21,651 nucleotides of DNA from Tulasnella sp. 424 (GCA_019633425.1 WSUB01000332.1:1-21651), one strand, 5' to 3'; counted from the first letter of the stretch, positions 10,555-20,234 are shown. Numbers and translations are program-made. The notes: generated from the sequence alone by a model not told the origin.

Positions 10555-10845
10555 AATCAACACGTCCGTCGCGCAGCTCGGCCACCTACCTTTTACACCA
10601 CCGACACGGTCTCAGATGGTGTTGGCACTGTCACAAGACACAAGAATAACACTGTGTATCAAGTAACGATGCTGGACGTGGCCCTTTAAACACTCGGCGT
10701 GCCGGTGCTCGAGGGCAGGAGGATGTCAGCTTTCACGATTGAAGATTACCTGACCGCTTTTTGGCAACATTTCGGATAACTCTCGCATCCCCGGGCGTGC
10801 ATGCAAACCTCCGCAACGCCACAGGCCATGGGTGTATAGGTCATA
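10555..10845 (+). repeat. NACHT-gene upstream element, orphan copy
   Basis: The order of words matches the regions ahead of both NACHT-WD40 genes: CGCAGCTCGGCCA, TTTTACACCACCGAC, ACTGTCACAAGACAC, CTCGGCGTGCCGGTGCTCGA, GGATGTCAGCTTTCACGATT, TTTTTGGCAACATTTCGGAT, CTCGCATCCCC, CGTGCATG. It is not followed by a NACHT-WD40 gene. Mif2-like sequence resumes by about 10880, so this copy is a relic of a former unit whose NACHT gene has been deleted. Confidence 0.65.
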
Positions 10846-10879
10846 AAACATCAAGTGGTCGGTTTTGCGCTAATCATTC

Positions 10880-11585
10880 CAGGTCGAACCTTCAAGTGTG
10901 CTGCGCAGGCGTGCACAGTGGTTGTTGAGAGCGGGCGACGGGGTTCGAGTTCGAGGTCCCTTTGAGAGGATTTAGACTTCTCCGCTCACCCAAACCTCGG
11001 CCCGATATACACCGAAACCACCACCCGAAGAAATCTCGGACATTCCGTATGTAACTCCTTCCCCTCTCTTCATTCCGTCTTCGTTGACCTTACTTGTCTC
11101 TAGCGGTAACGACTACGACTTCGACAAGCCGTCCCCAAACCTAGCCCATGTCCGCAATTGACTACGACTCTCATTCCCGAACCTTCTATGAACGAAACTC
11201 CCGGTCAATCTTAACCGAACGCAGCCCGTTACTCTTCCGACTATTGCAGAAGTCGAGGATGGTGACATTGACGGGCCAACATGAGACTTGCCTCTGTTAA
11301 CGATCAGAACCGGGCGGCGGAGAGTCACGCAGGTCGCTTTGACCAAAACGACGTCGACGACAACGAAGACTTTGGATAGAAAGGCGATGTGAGCGGTGTA
11401 GCGGACGTTGATGGATTGAGGAAGCAAGACACACCTCCTGAACCACCCTCGTCGAAACGCCGAATGAATAGATTGTGGAGTCTAGGATCAGGAGGGACGA
11501 TGAAGATATACCTGCTCCTAATGACGATGGCTAATTCGACTTGGACTGACGTCTTAGGATTCGAGGAGGTGCTGTACCAGAGCCG
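10880..11585 (+). pseudogene. Decayed Mif2/CENP-C fragment, copy 2
   Basis: The start (TTCAAGTGTGCTGCGCAGGC, GTTGAGAGCGGGCGA) matches the start of copy 1, and the body matches the acidic linker of copy 3. Examples are the segments reading DDNEDFG, TPPEPPSSKRRMN and DDEDIPAPNDDG in different frames. An intron-like GTATGTAACTCC...CTCTAG run occupies about 11048-11103. Multiple stops interrupt the frame, for example the TAG after GAAGACTTTGGA near 11380 and stops flanking FDLD near 11540. It passes into copy 3 near 11585 without any CENP-C motif or cupin. It is decayed and not expected to make a product. Confidence 0.55.
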
Positions 11586-13073
11586 CCAAAGAAGTCCACG
11601 CAAACTCCAACATTACGTATGTAGCTCTTACTCCTTTCCTATTACTTCTCGTTAACCTTTGTCTGTTTCCAGCCGTTACGACTACGACTTCAACAAGCCG
11701 GCAGAACCGTCCTGCAACCCAACCCACGCCCGCAGTTGACTACGCCTCCATCCCAGAACCCTCCACCACGAGGAAAGCTCTCGGTCAACCTACCTCCAGC
11801 AAGGCTGCTAGCAGTAGCAGTAACACCCGCCCCACCACCACTAACACCAAGCCTCGTTCAACTCAATAAACGTCCACTTCATCCCGTAATGTCTCCGCTC
11901 CCGCCAAGTCCACCGCAAAAGGAAAGCGAGCCGCTGCTCTTTCGACTATCGCAGAAGACGAATACGACGATATAGGCGAGCAAGATGGAATGGGGGGATA
12001 GCAACATGAGCATTGCGTCTGTTGTCGATCGGAACCAGGCTGCAGAGACTCATGCGGGTCGCTCCAGCCAGGAGGTCGACGACGACAGTGGAAACGAAGA
12101 CTTTGGGTATTACGGCGATGATAACGACGGTGGAATGGATGTTGATGAACCGGAGCAAGATCCAACTCCAGAACCACCCCCGTCGAAAGCGAACGACAAA
12201 GCTCGCCGGAACCGTGTTGAGACCCCGTCGGACGAGAGATCGCGGAGTCTGGGATCGGAAGGGATGACGACGATATACCTGCTCCCGATGACGATGACCA
12301 ATTCGACGTTGGGGTTGGCTATGATGACGAGCCACAACAAGAAGAGGAGGAGGAGCCCGAGCCCGAGGAGAGTCCAAGAAGCAAACGCGCTAGGCTGGCT
12401 CAGGAGAAGACAGAGAAGGGAAAGGAGAAGGCTAAGCAAAAGCGGGAACCGTTGAGGCAGAAGGATCCTAACGCCCAGCCGGAGAAGACCAGACGGAACT
12501 TTGAGCCACGTAAGTGTCTGCTCAGGTCATTTTGCTCATCTACGCACTTAGTTACTCACCCACGACGTTTTACCGGCCGCAGAATCTGACGACGACGACG
12601 ATACTGGGCTCCGTCGAGGGAAACGACAGCGATACGCACCCCTTCAATGGTGGCGAGGAGAGCACGCTGTCGTCCGGCGTCCACGACCTGACGAACCTCC
12701 GGTGCTAATTTCAGAAATCGTGCGGATACCAGAAGCACAGCCCGAGCCCCTAAGCAAGAAGCATCGACGACGGGGGACGACCAAACCTCCAAGTTGCAGG
12801 AACGAGCGGAATAACTCGAAGCAGGCGGAGGTTTGGGTTGAGAGTCCGGATGAGGGATGGGATACAGAGACGGAGCAGAATGCCATGGTCATTGATTATG
12901 ACACTAAACAGGAGATGGAGAACGATATGGTTTGCGAAATCCATGGGCTGGCTTGTGTGAAAACTCATACGTGCGTTCCCGCCCCTGCAGTGATTGCTCA
13001 AACGGCAGCCATGTTGCATCCCAAGCAGCCGTTGAACGTCACATATGCGTTCGGGACGAGTTCGAAGCGGTGA
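11586..13073 (+). pseudogene. Mif2/CENP-C pseudogene, copy 3: CENP-C motif kept, cupin deleted
   Basis: The best-preserved Mif2 duplicate. A likely intron (GTATGTAGCTC...TTTCCAG) precedes a basic, Ser/Thr-rich stretch (AVDYASIPEPSTTRKALGQP, then KSTAKGKRAAALSTIAEDE). Next come an acidic linker (DDDSGNEDFGYYGDDND; DDDIPAPDDDDQFDVG) and a Lys/Glu-rich helix, an intron (12510-12582, GTAAGT...CGCAG), and the CENP-C motif RRGKRQRYAPLQWWRGEHAV (12612-12671). The pre-cupin sequence GWDTETEQNAMVIDYDTK and PKQPLNVTYAF follow. Lesions: TAA at 11867-11869; a one-base insertion in the G run 11992-11997 relative to copy 1; a second frame change between about 12221 and 12300. A deletion of about 540 bp joins TATGCGTTC directly to the terminal TCGAAGCGGTGA. 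The open frame 12583-13073 could still encode the CENP-C motif without the cupin. Unrecognised introns could rescue some lesions, but not the cupin. Confidence 0.72.
12612..12671 (+). other. CENP-C motif inside Mif2 copy 3
   Basis: The frame starting at 12612 reads RRGKRQRYAPLQWWRGEHAV. It has the family's arginine-rich start, a proline and the paired aromatics (WW), which in CENP-C/Mif2 contact the nucleosome acidic patch and the CENP-A tail. It sits just after an acidic Asp run and an intron, where basidiomycete Mif2 genes carry it. The key residues are preserved despite the surrounding lesions. Confidence 0.75.
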
Positions 13074-13489
13074 TAGAGATTATGGCTATGGTATACGTAT
13101 TTGGTTATGCAGGTCTCTTTCGTTTCCTTCTAACTCGACTTTTTCTGTACGTCTTTGGTGTACTTTATCATTTTCTCGCCTGTCCTTGTACTTCGCTATC
13201 CCTTATTTTCTCCCTAGCCCTATTTTGTTTTGCTCGTCTTTCTGCAAGAAGTGCGGTGACGGATGGAAGGCCGGGTGTTGGCCGGTTTTCGTTCAGCTCT
13301 GATCTATAGATAAGCCTCCTCCCTAGCTGAAAGCGCGCAAACCAGTGCTCGGCCTTCCTCGTGATGCTGGGGATTTCCTCTCGGACGTGGTTCTCAATTA
13401 TCACATCACACGTGTTCGCTGATCAGGAAAGTCAACTTCAAGGAGACGTCCCCGGCGCTTACGGCCACGATATCATGCGCGTTCATTGG

Positions 13490-13760
13490 GACGCGGCGCA
13501 GTTCGGCCAGCTGCCTGTTTTATTTTACACCACCGACGTCGATGGGCATCAGGCTCAAAGGCGTTAATACTGTCACAAAGACACAGAGAATGACACTATA
13601 CACCTAGTAAGGAAGACGGATGTAGCTCTCCCTCTCAAATACTCGGTGCTCGAGGGCCGGAGGTTGTCGGCTTTCACGGATTCCTTTTTTTGGCAACATC
13701 TCGGTAACTCCCGCATCCCCCAAGCTTGCATGCCAGGCTGTGGGACACCACCCTGAATCC
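13490..13760 (+). repeat. NACHT-gene upstream element, copy ahead of gene B (distal)
   Basis: The shared words in order are GCGCAGTTCGGCCA, TTTTACACCACCGACG, ACTGTCACAAAGACAC, ACTCGGTGCTCGAGGGCCGG, GTCGGCTTTCACGG, TTTTTTTGGCAACATCTCGG, CTCCCGCATCCCCC and TTGCATGCC. It aligns with 1050-1300 and 10555-10845. Confidence 0.65.
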
Positions 13761-13799
13761 TTCGCAAGCTTGTAAGAAGGAGCATGCGTGTCCAACACC

Positions 13800-13975
13800 C
13801 AGCGCGCTGGAGGTTGAGGGGATGTCACTTTTCAATTAACCTATTTTCGGCAACATTTCGGACAACTCCCGCAGTCCCTCACGTGCATGGAAGCAGCTAA
13901 GACAATCCTTCTCGGGCCTGTTTACCTCGATCGAGTGGCTTCACGCATTTAGGACCCCAAATGGAAACTACTACC
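13800..13975 (+). repeat. NACHT-gene upstream element, partial copy proximal to gene B
   Basis: This has the 3' half of the element only: GGGGATGTCACTTTTCA, TTTTCGGCAACATTTCGGAC, AACTCCCGCA, CACGTGCATGGA, then CAATCCTTCTC, CCTCGATCGAGTGGCTTCAC and GCATTTAGGACCCCAAATGG. The last words match 1265-1325 ahead of gene A. Of the two elements before gene B, this is the one in the position equivalent to gene A's. Confidence 0.6.
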
Positions 13976-14106
13976 CAGAGCCTCATGTCTCCCCCCGTTC
14001 GGGGCTGTGTTAGGCACTTGCACGGCAGTCGACCCTGTGGTTTTCCCTTCATTTATCTCTCCCCCAACACCCCCTCTCCGCTCCAGTCCTCTCATACACC
14101 TCGATC

Positions 14107-17100
14107 ATGTCCAGTCAACCCCCTCCAAAACTGCCTGCGACGTCCAATCGACTTCCTCCAGTTCTTGTAACTGATGGCTCAACGCAAGAGCTTAGCGATC
14201 GCGAGACGCGAACGAGAAGCGCTCTAATAACTCTACTACAGGTAACCCCGCCTTGCGAGACGGCGGCACTTGTCGAGCTGACGACGTTCATTCCACAGGG
14301 CACCAAATGGCCCACTAAATTAGAAGACGCAGCGCAAAAGTTGGTTCAGACCATCAACAACTTACCCGACCTTCCTCGAGGCGTAACCACTGTCAAAGAT
14401 ATTGTTGAGGAGCTCATCCAGTGAGGATGGCCCCCGTCAAACCTGATAAAAGATAATAAGCTAAACCTTGTGCCTGACAGCGTTCTAGGGACTGCGCATA
14501 CAAGTTTAAAGGAAGCGCCGGACAGGTACGGAAGGAAGCGAGGATTTATGGACGGAATTCGTGTCAGGAGTGCTATTCCTTCGGGACGTAGCGGCGAATG
14601 GACCGATACCTTGCAGACGTGTCGGGCAGATATCGAGAAGCTCTCGGCGACGCTTCGCGTAAGCGGATAAATTAGTATATTTTATTCCTAATCCTAACGT
14701 CAGTCATCTATCCTTGCAGAGTCGCTTAGAAAGTCTAGCTCCGATAGGTAAGCCGTCTCTTTCAGACTCGTCGACAAAACCACACTAACGCGATCTCGGG
14801 TTCTCCTCGTTAGGCAGCGTCGAAGACTCCGAGATGCCCTTTGGCAACCAAAATCACCCAACTTCCACCCTATTTGACGTCTCGCACTCTCTGAAACCGT
14901 TGGAAGCTCAGGGTCTCCAGACGAGGTCCTCTGAACAAGCTTTGACGTTGGAACACCCGGCAGGGCAACAAGCATCTGTCCAAGACTCCGCCTCGGACCT
15001 TCCCGAGGATCAAGAAAACCGTATTCCCATTCGAGATGGAGCTCTTGCCGCGTTTAGGAAAACTTTCAAGACCATTGACGCCATATCTGGAACGATTCCC
15101 GCCGTTGGCAGCTACGTCGGAGCTGCCGCCAAAGTTGGATTGGCCTTTGTCAACATGATCGAGGTGAAACTATACGTATTTCTCTATCCATTCAAACTCT
15201 AACGGACGTTTTTCAGACGATGGACAAAAACGAGGACGTCACTAAGGAGCTGGCCTCCCACACGTCCAAACTATCCGTATACCTCGAACGCATCAAGAAG
15301 AAATCAGGTGAAGAGCACGGAGAAGATTTGGCTGCGCATGTCAATGACCTGCACGGGTATGTTGGTTCTCTCCGAGTGAATAGTTCCGAATGACACGGTG
15401 ACATACTGCCCAGGGAGCTCAAGAGCATTCAACTGAGAGTCAGCCGGTGGAAATCCTTGGGTCGCTTCAAGAAGGCCTTTTTGGCTAGTGACTATGCCGA
15501 AGAACTAAAGGGTCATCAAGGTACTGTTCAGGCCGCGCTGGAAGAACTGCAGGTGAGTGATGAATTCCTGTCGGTGATTGGTTGGCTCACTGAGTTCCGA
15601 TAATAGCTACTCGTCAGTCTGAGGACCTCTGATCTCGTTGTCGAACTTAGTATGTGTGGATTTACGCTCTTAAAGGACCTATTTTGACGCGTTTACTTCA
15701 GAAAATGGTGAAGTACGAGCGGAGCGACGTCATCTTCTTGGCTGCCTGGGGGATGGAAGCTACGGAGCGAGAGGAAACTCGATTGAAGATGTCGTATGCC
15801 TTCCGGGCACGAGGGTCAAAATCTTGGATCGTATAGAGGAGTGGATCAAAGATACGTCGCCCTCGGCGGAGCGCGTTCTCTGGATTCGAGGAATGGCAGG
15901 ACGCGGGAAGTCGACGATCGCGTCGACTGTTGCCCATAGCTGGGCGTCACGGGGGTCCAGTGCCATCTTTCATTTCCGCCGCGGTCAAAATACGTCGGAC
16001 GGCCAGTTTATCTGCGCGCTGGCCAGGCAACTTGGGAAAGGGCTAGTCCCAGAAGTGAAGGAGGCCATTCTGGGTAGCGTGAAGGAGAACGAAGACATTG
16101 CAAAGGAACGCCTCGACCAGCAGTTCAAGACACTCCTCGTCGGCTCGCTCAGCAAGCTGAAGGACCATGCTTATCCCATTGTCATCGTCGTCGATGCCCT
16201 GGACGAATGCGAGAACGTCGACGATGCCGAGAGCTTCGTTCGGCTCATTCATAAGCACTTCTCACTCCTCCCTACCAATGTCAAATTCCTCCTCACGTGT
16301 CGCCCAGAAGCACCACTTCTCGAAGCGCTCAAGCCGAAGAAGTGGCCCGAAGAAGACCTCGACTCGATACCGATATCCCACGTATCTGAAGATGTCAACA
16401 AATTTATCCAACACTCGTTCGCGCAAATCAGAGAGAACCGTGATGTTCCCGAGAACTGGCCTCCGTCGGCCGATATCGAGCGGATGGTCGAGATTTCCCA
16501 AGGTCTGTTCCAATGGGCTCGTACGGCGATCACGTACATCGGTGAAAGGGCGCCTGTCGAACGTCTGCAGAGATTGCTGCAACCCGAGTCAACATGGGGC
16601 AAACTCGATTATTTGTACCATCAAATTCTTTCGAGAGCGTTCGACAGCGCAGAAAGCTCGACGCGGAAACAGCTGCTATCCTGGGTGTTGGAAACACTTG
16701 TAGCAGCACCTTACCCTGTATCGCTCGAGATCATCGGCTTCTTGCACACCGACCACAAAAGCTTCAAGGGCCAAGTGGACCCCGTCCAGTTTCTTCGGAA
16801 CGAAGTTCTCGCGGATCTCAACTCCCTTCTTCATATCCCTTCATCGCCATGCGAACCGTTGCGGTTGATGCACACGTCCATTCGCGACCTCCTCGAGAGC
16901 CAAGAACGGTGCAAAGGTCATGATTATTTTGTCGACCTCATTCAAGCCCACCAGCGCCTCGCACGTGTAAGCCTTGGGATTATGGAACGCGACCTTAGGA
17001 AAAACATCTGCGAGCTGTCGGACACTTCGAAGGCGAATTCCGAGTCCGAGGTCCAAGATACAGTGGAGAGTCATGTGCCGAAGGGACTTCGGTATTGCTG

Positions 17101-19977
17101 CCGTTCTTGGTCCATCCATTTAACAACCGGGCTACCATGTTCGGAGACAAACGAAGCCCCTTCCAGCGATGTCCTATCCTCGTTCAGAATGGTTTGCGAA
17201 AAGAAGCTCCTGGCCTGGCTGGAAGTCATGAGTTTGATCGGAGCAACAAACGAGGCATTTACGGTAGCGAAGCAAGTGCATGAGTGGCTCGAGGTGAGCA
17301 TGCCACCTTGAATCGTGCACACAAGGTGCTGCGAGTGAACTAACCGCGAGGTTTACAGCAATGGCCGCCGGAGACGTTCAGCAGCGATTTGATTCCTCTG
17401 TGGAATGACACTCAGCGATTCATCGCTTCGGCTTTGGAGCCGATCTCGTTCGGTGCGCTTCACATTTACGGTTCAGCTCTTCCCCACTGCCCCGTGGAGA
17501 CAAAGCTGTGGGCAAAGTATGGCGGTCAAGCAACAACTCGGATTCTCTATGGCGAGCGGCAGATAAACTGGTCCGCAAACATTTGGACATCATCTGTCCA
17601 ATCAACTGCGTGGACAACCAATTTCTTGCTGGATGGCAGGGTTCTGGCATGTGTCTCGGTGGACGGATCGGTTCAGTTATTGGATGCTCAGACTGGCGCA
17701 CAGTTGGGCGACCCTCTGACCGGTGACACGGAGGAGAGCATGTCCATTGTCTTTTCCCCGGGCAGCAAGGTTCTGGCATCTGCGTCGTCGGACAACACGA
17801 TTCGATTATGGGATGCTCGGACTGGCGCACAGTTGGGCGATCCTCTGATCGGTCACACGGAGGAGATCACGTCCGTTGTCTTTTCCCCAGACGGCAAGGT
17901 TCTGGCATCTGCGTCGTCGGACAAGACGGTTCGATTATGGGATGCTCGGACTGGCGCACAGTTGGGCGACCCTCTGACCGGTCACAGGTACTGGATCAGG
18001 TCTGTTATCTTTTCCCCGGACGGCAAGGTACTGGCATCTGCGTCGTGGGACAAGACGGTTCGATTATGGGATGCTCGTACAGGCGCACAGTTGGGCAACC
18101 CTCTGACCGGTCACACGGAGGGGATCACGTCCGTTGTCTTTTCCCCGGACAGCAAGGTTCTGGCATCTATGGCGTCGGGCTGGCGCAACACCAACAACAC
18201 GATTCAATTATGGGATGCTCGGACTGGCGCACAGTTGGGTGACTCTCTGACCGCGATCACGTCCGTTGTCTTTTCCCCGGACGGCAAGGTCCTGGCATCT
18301 GCGTCAGAGGACAAGACGGTTCGATTATGGGTTGCTCGGACGGGCGCACAGTTGGGCGACCCTCTGACCGGTCACACAGAGGAGATCACGTCCGTTGTCT
18401 TTTCCCCGGACGGCAAGGTCCTGGCATCTGCATCAGAGGACAACACGGTTCGATTATGGGATGCTCGGACTGGCGCGCAGTTGGGCGACCCTCTGACCGG
18501 TCACACAGAGGGGATCACGTCCGTTGTCTTCTCCCCGGACGGCAAGGTTCTGGCATCTGCGTCGTCGGTTGACACGGTTCGATTATGGGATGCTCGGACT
18601 GGCGCACAGTTGGGTGACCCTCTGACCGCGATCAGGTCCTTTGTCTTTTCCCCGGATGGCAAGGTTCTGGCATCTCCGTCGCCGCACGACACGGTTCGAT
18701 TATGGGATGCTCGGACTGGCGCACAGTTGGGCGACCCTCTGACCGGTCACACGGAGGAGATCACGTCCGTTGTCTTTTCCCCGGACGGCAAGACTCTGGC
18801 ATCTACATCAGCGGACAACACGGTTCGATTATGGGATGCTCGGACTAGCGCACAGTTGGGCAACCCTCTGACCGGTCACACGGAGGAGATCGTGTCCGTT
18901 GTCTTTTCCCTGAATGGCAAAGTTCTGGCATCTGTGTCGTTGGACAACACGGTTCAATTATGGGATGCTCGGACTGGCGCACAGTTGGGCGACCCTCTGA
19001 CCGGCCACACGGAGGAGATCACGTCCGTTGTCTTTTCCCCGGACGGCAAGACTCTGGCATCTACATCAGCGGACAACACGGTTCGATTATGGGATGCTAG
19101 GACTAGCGCACAGTTGGGCAACCCTCTGATCGGTCACACGGAGGAGATCGTGTCCGTTGTCTTTTCCCCGGACGGCAAGGTTCTGGCATCTGCATCAGAT
19201 GACAACACGGTTCGATTATGGGATGCTCGGACTGGCGCACAGTTGGGTGACTCTCTGACCGCGATCACGTCCGTTGTCTTTTCCCCGGACGGCAAGGTCC
19301 TGGCATCTGCGTCGTGGGACAAGACGGTTCGATTATGGGATGCTCGCACTGGCGCACCGTTGGGCGACCCTCTGACCGGTCACACGGGGGAGATCACGTC
19401 CGTTGTCTTTTCCCCGGACGGCAAGGTTCTGGCATCTGCGTCGTGGGACAAGACGGTTCGATTATGGGATGCTCGTACTGGCGCACAGTTGGGCAACCCT
19501 CTGACCGGTCACACGGAGGGGATCACGTCCGTTGTCTTTTCCCCGGACAGCAAGGTTCTGGCATCTATGGCGTCGGGCTGGCGCAACACCAACAACACGA
19601 TTCAATTATGGGATGCTCGGACCGGCGCACAGCTGGACGACCGGCCGACTGCTCACACCTGCTGGATCAAGTCCGTTGTCCTTTCGCCAGACGGCACGGT
19701 TCTGACATCTAAGTCAGCCGATGGGAATGTTCGCCCGGGGGATCCTCTCACTTATCACACATCTGCTGGGCTCCCAAGTATTTCCAGTGCCCACCATATT
19801 AGCTTTAAGTTAAACTGGATACTCTGTGGTTCCAATCGCTTGTTGTGGTTACCTGTTCACTATCGATCTCTAGCGCGAGGTTCAAACCTCAGAATCTGGT
19901 CCTCCCAGGGTAGACTGGCTTTGGTGTCTGATGACAAGTTTTCCATCATCGATGTTTCTGAGTTCTTGACCTTATAA
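14107..19977 (+). CDS. NACHT-WD40 NLR-like (STAND) protein B with MLKL/HeLo-like N-terminus
   Basis: A paralogue of gene A with the same ten-exon plan: 14107-14241, 14299-14420, 14481-14658, 14720-14747, 14814-15163, 15217-15356, 15414-15552, 15607-15649, 15702-17293, 17359-19977. These join in frame to 1781 aa. Exons 2, 4, 5, 7 and 8 have exactly the lengths of A's, and the others differ by multiples of three. The helical N-terminal bundle (TIPAVGSYVGAAAKVGLAFV, SLGRFKKAFLASDYAEELKG) is followed by NACHT with GMAGRGKST (from 442) and DALDEC (543-548). LFQWARTA and RYCCRSW are kept, and the WD40 array starts near residue 1031. The 264 extra residues are almost all from additional blades. Intron 1 (57 nt) has no in-frame stop, so its retention would add 19 residues. 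Pro/Ser-rich leader differences aside, the A and B N-terminal halves are very similar. No lesion was seen. The role is inferred: NTP-dependent oligomerising sensor, probably in heterokaryon incompatibility, defence or cell death. Confidence 0.88.
17722..19779 (+). repeat. WD40 repeat array of gene B (16 units after a divergent first blade)
   Basis: Unit starts are 17722, 17851, 17980, 18109, 18253, 18370, 18499, 18628, 18745, 18874, 19003, 19132, 19261, 19378, 19507 and 19651 (degenerate). Most are 43 aa. Three are 39 aa and begin AI instead of GHTxxI (18253, 18628, 19261). Two are 48 aa and carry the insertion MASGWRNTNNTIQLWD (18109, 19507). The order has higher-level duplication: 17980-18252 resembles 19378-19650, and 18745-19002 resembles 19003-19260. 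The two long blades share more than 100 consecutive bases. The array ends in a C-terminal cap with SIIDVSEFLTL, as in gene A. Confidence 0.93.
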
Positions 19978-20234
19978 CTTCATCATGTACGAAATATTTA
20001 ATCTGGTGGATATTTTACTATTTGCCCTCTCCCATGTTGCCCCGAAATTTGGAGATAGCGCGCCAGCTGTAGAACCATGGAAGACTGGTTTGTCATATCG
20101 GTTTTGTATGACTCTTCATCATGAAGGAACCTGAATTTGATTCGCGCGGTTGAACAGCCGGGAGTTGAGCATACTCGACAATGTAGGTTCTGCCAGTTCG
20201 AGTGCAATTTTTTCCGAGACGTCACGATTCTGCT
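19978..20234 (+). repeat. Gene B 3' flank, part shared with 7061-7256
   Basis: The bases following the stop codon (CTTCATCATGTAC) are the same as after gene A. From about 20047, TTTGGAGATAGCGCGCCAGC, GAACCATGGAAGACTGG, GGTTGAACAGCCGGGAGTTG and GTGCAATTTTTTCCGAGACG match the segment between downstream units 2 and 3 behind gene A. No coding potential is supported. The T-rich start may hold the polyadenylation site. Confidence 0.5.

Larger units (their letters stand above)
13074..14106 (+). promoter_or_regulatory. Mif2 copy 3 flank and upstream region of NACHT-WD40 gene B
   Basis: It is colinear with 643-1473, but about 200 bases longer because the upstream element is present twice (13490-13760 and 13800-13975). 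The T-rich start, the TGTCACAAAGACAC word, the GGCAACAT...CTCCCGCA core and the CT-rich run before the start codon are all shared. The gene A TATA-like box is absent. The hydrophobic frame opening at 13082 matches that at 651 for about 50 codons, then diverges through a one-base difference. No gene is supported. Confidence 0.45.

Noticed and set aside
5182..19712. Repeated peptides reading MGCSDWRTVGRPSDRSH in the WD40 regions
   Set aside because: These are out-of-frame readings of the 129-bp WD40 units; because the unit length is a multiple of three, every frame looks repetitive.
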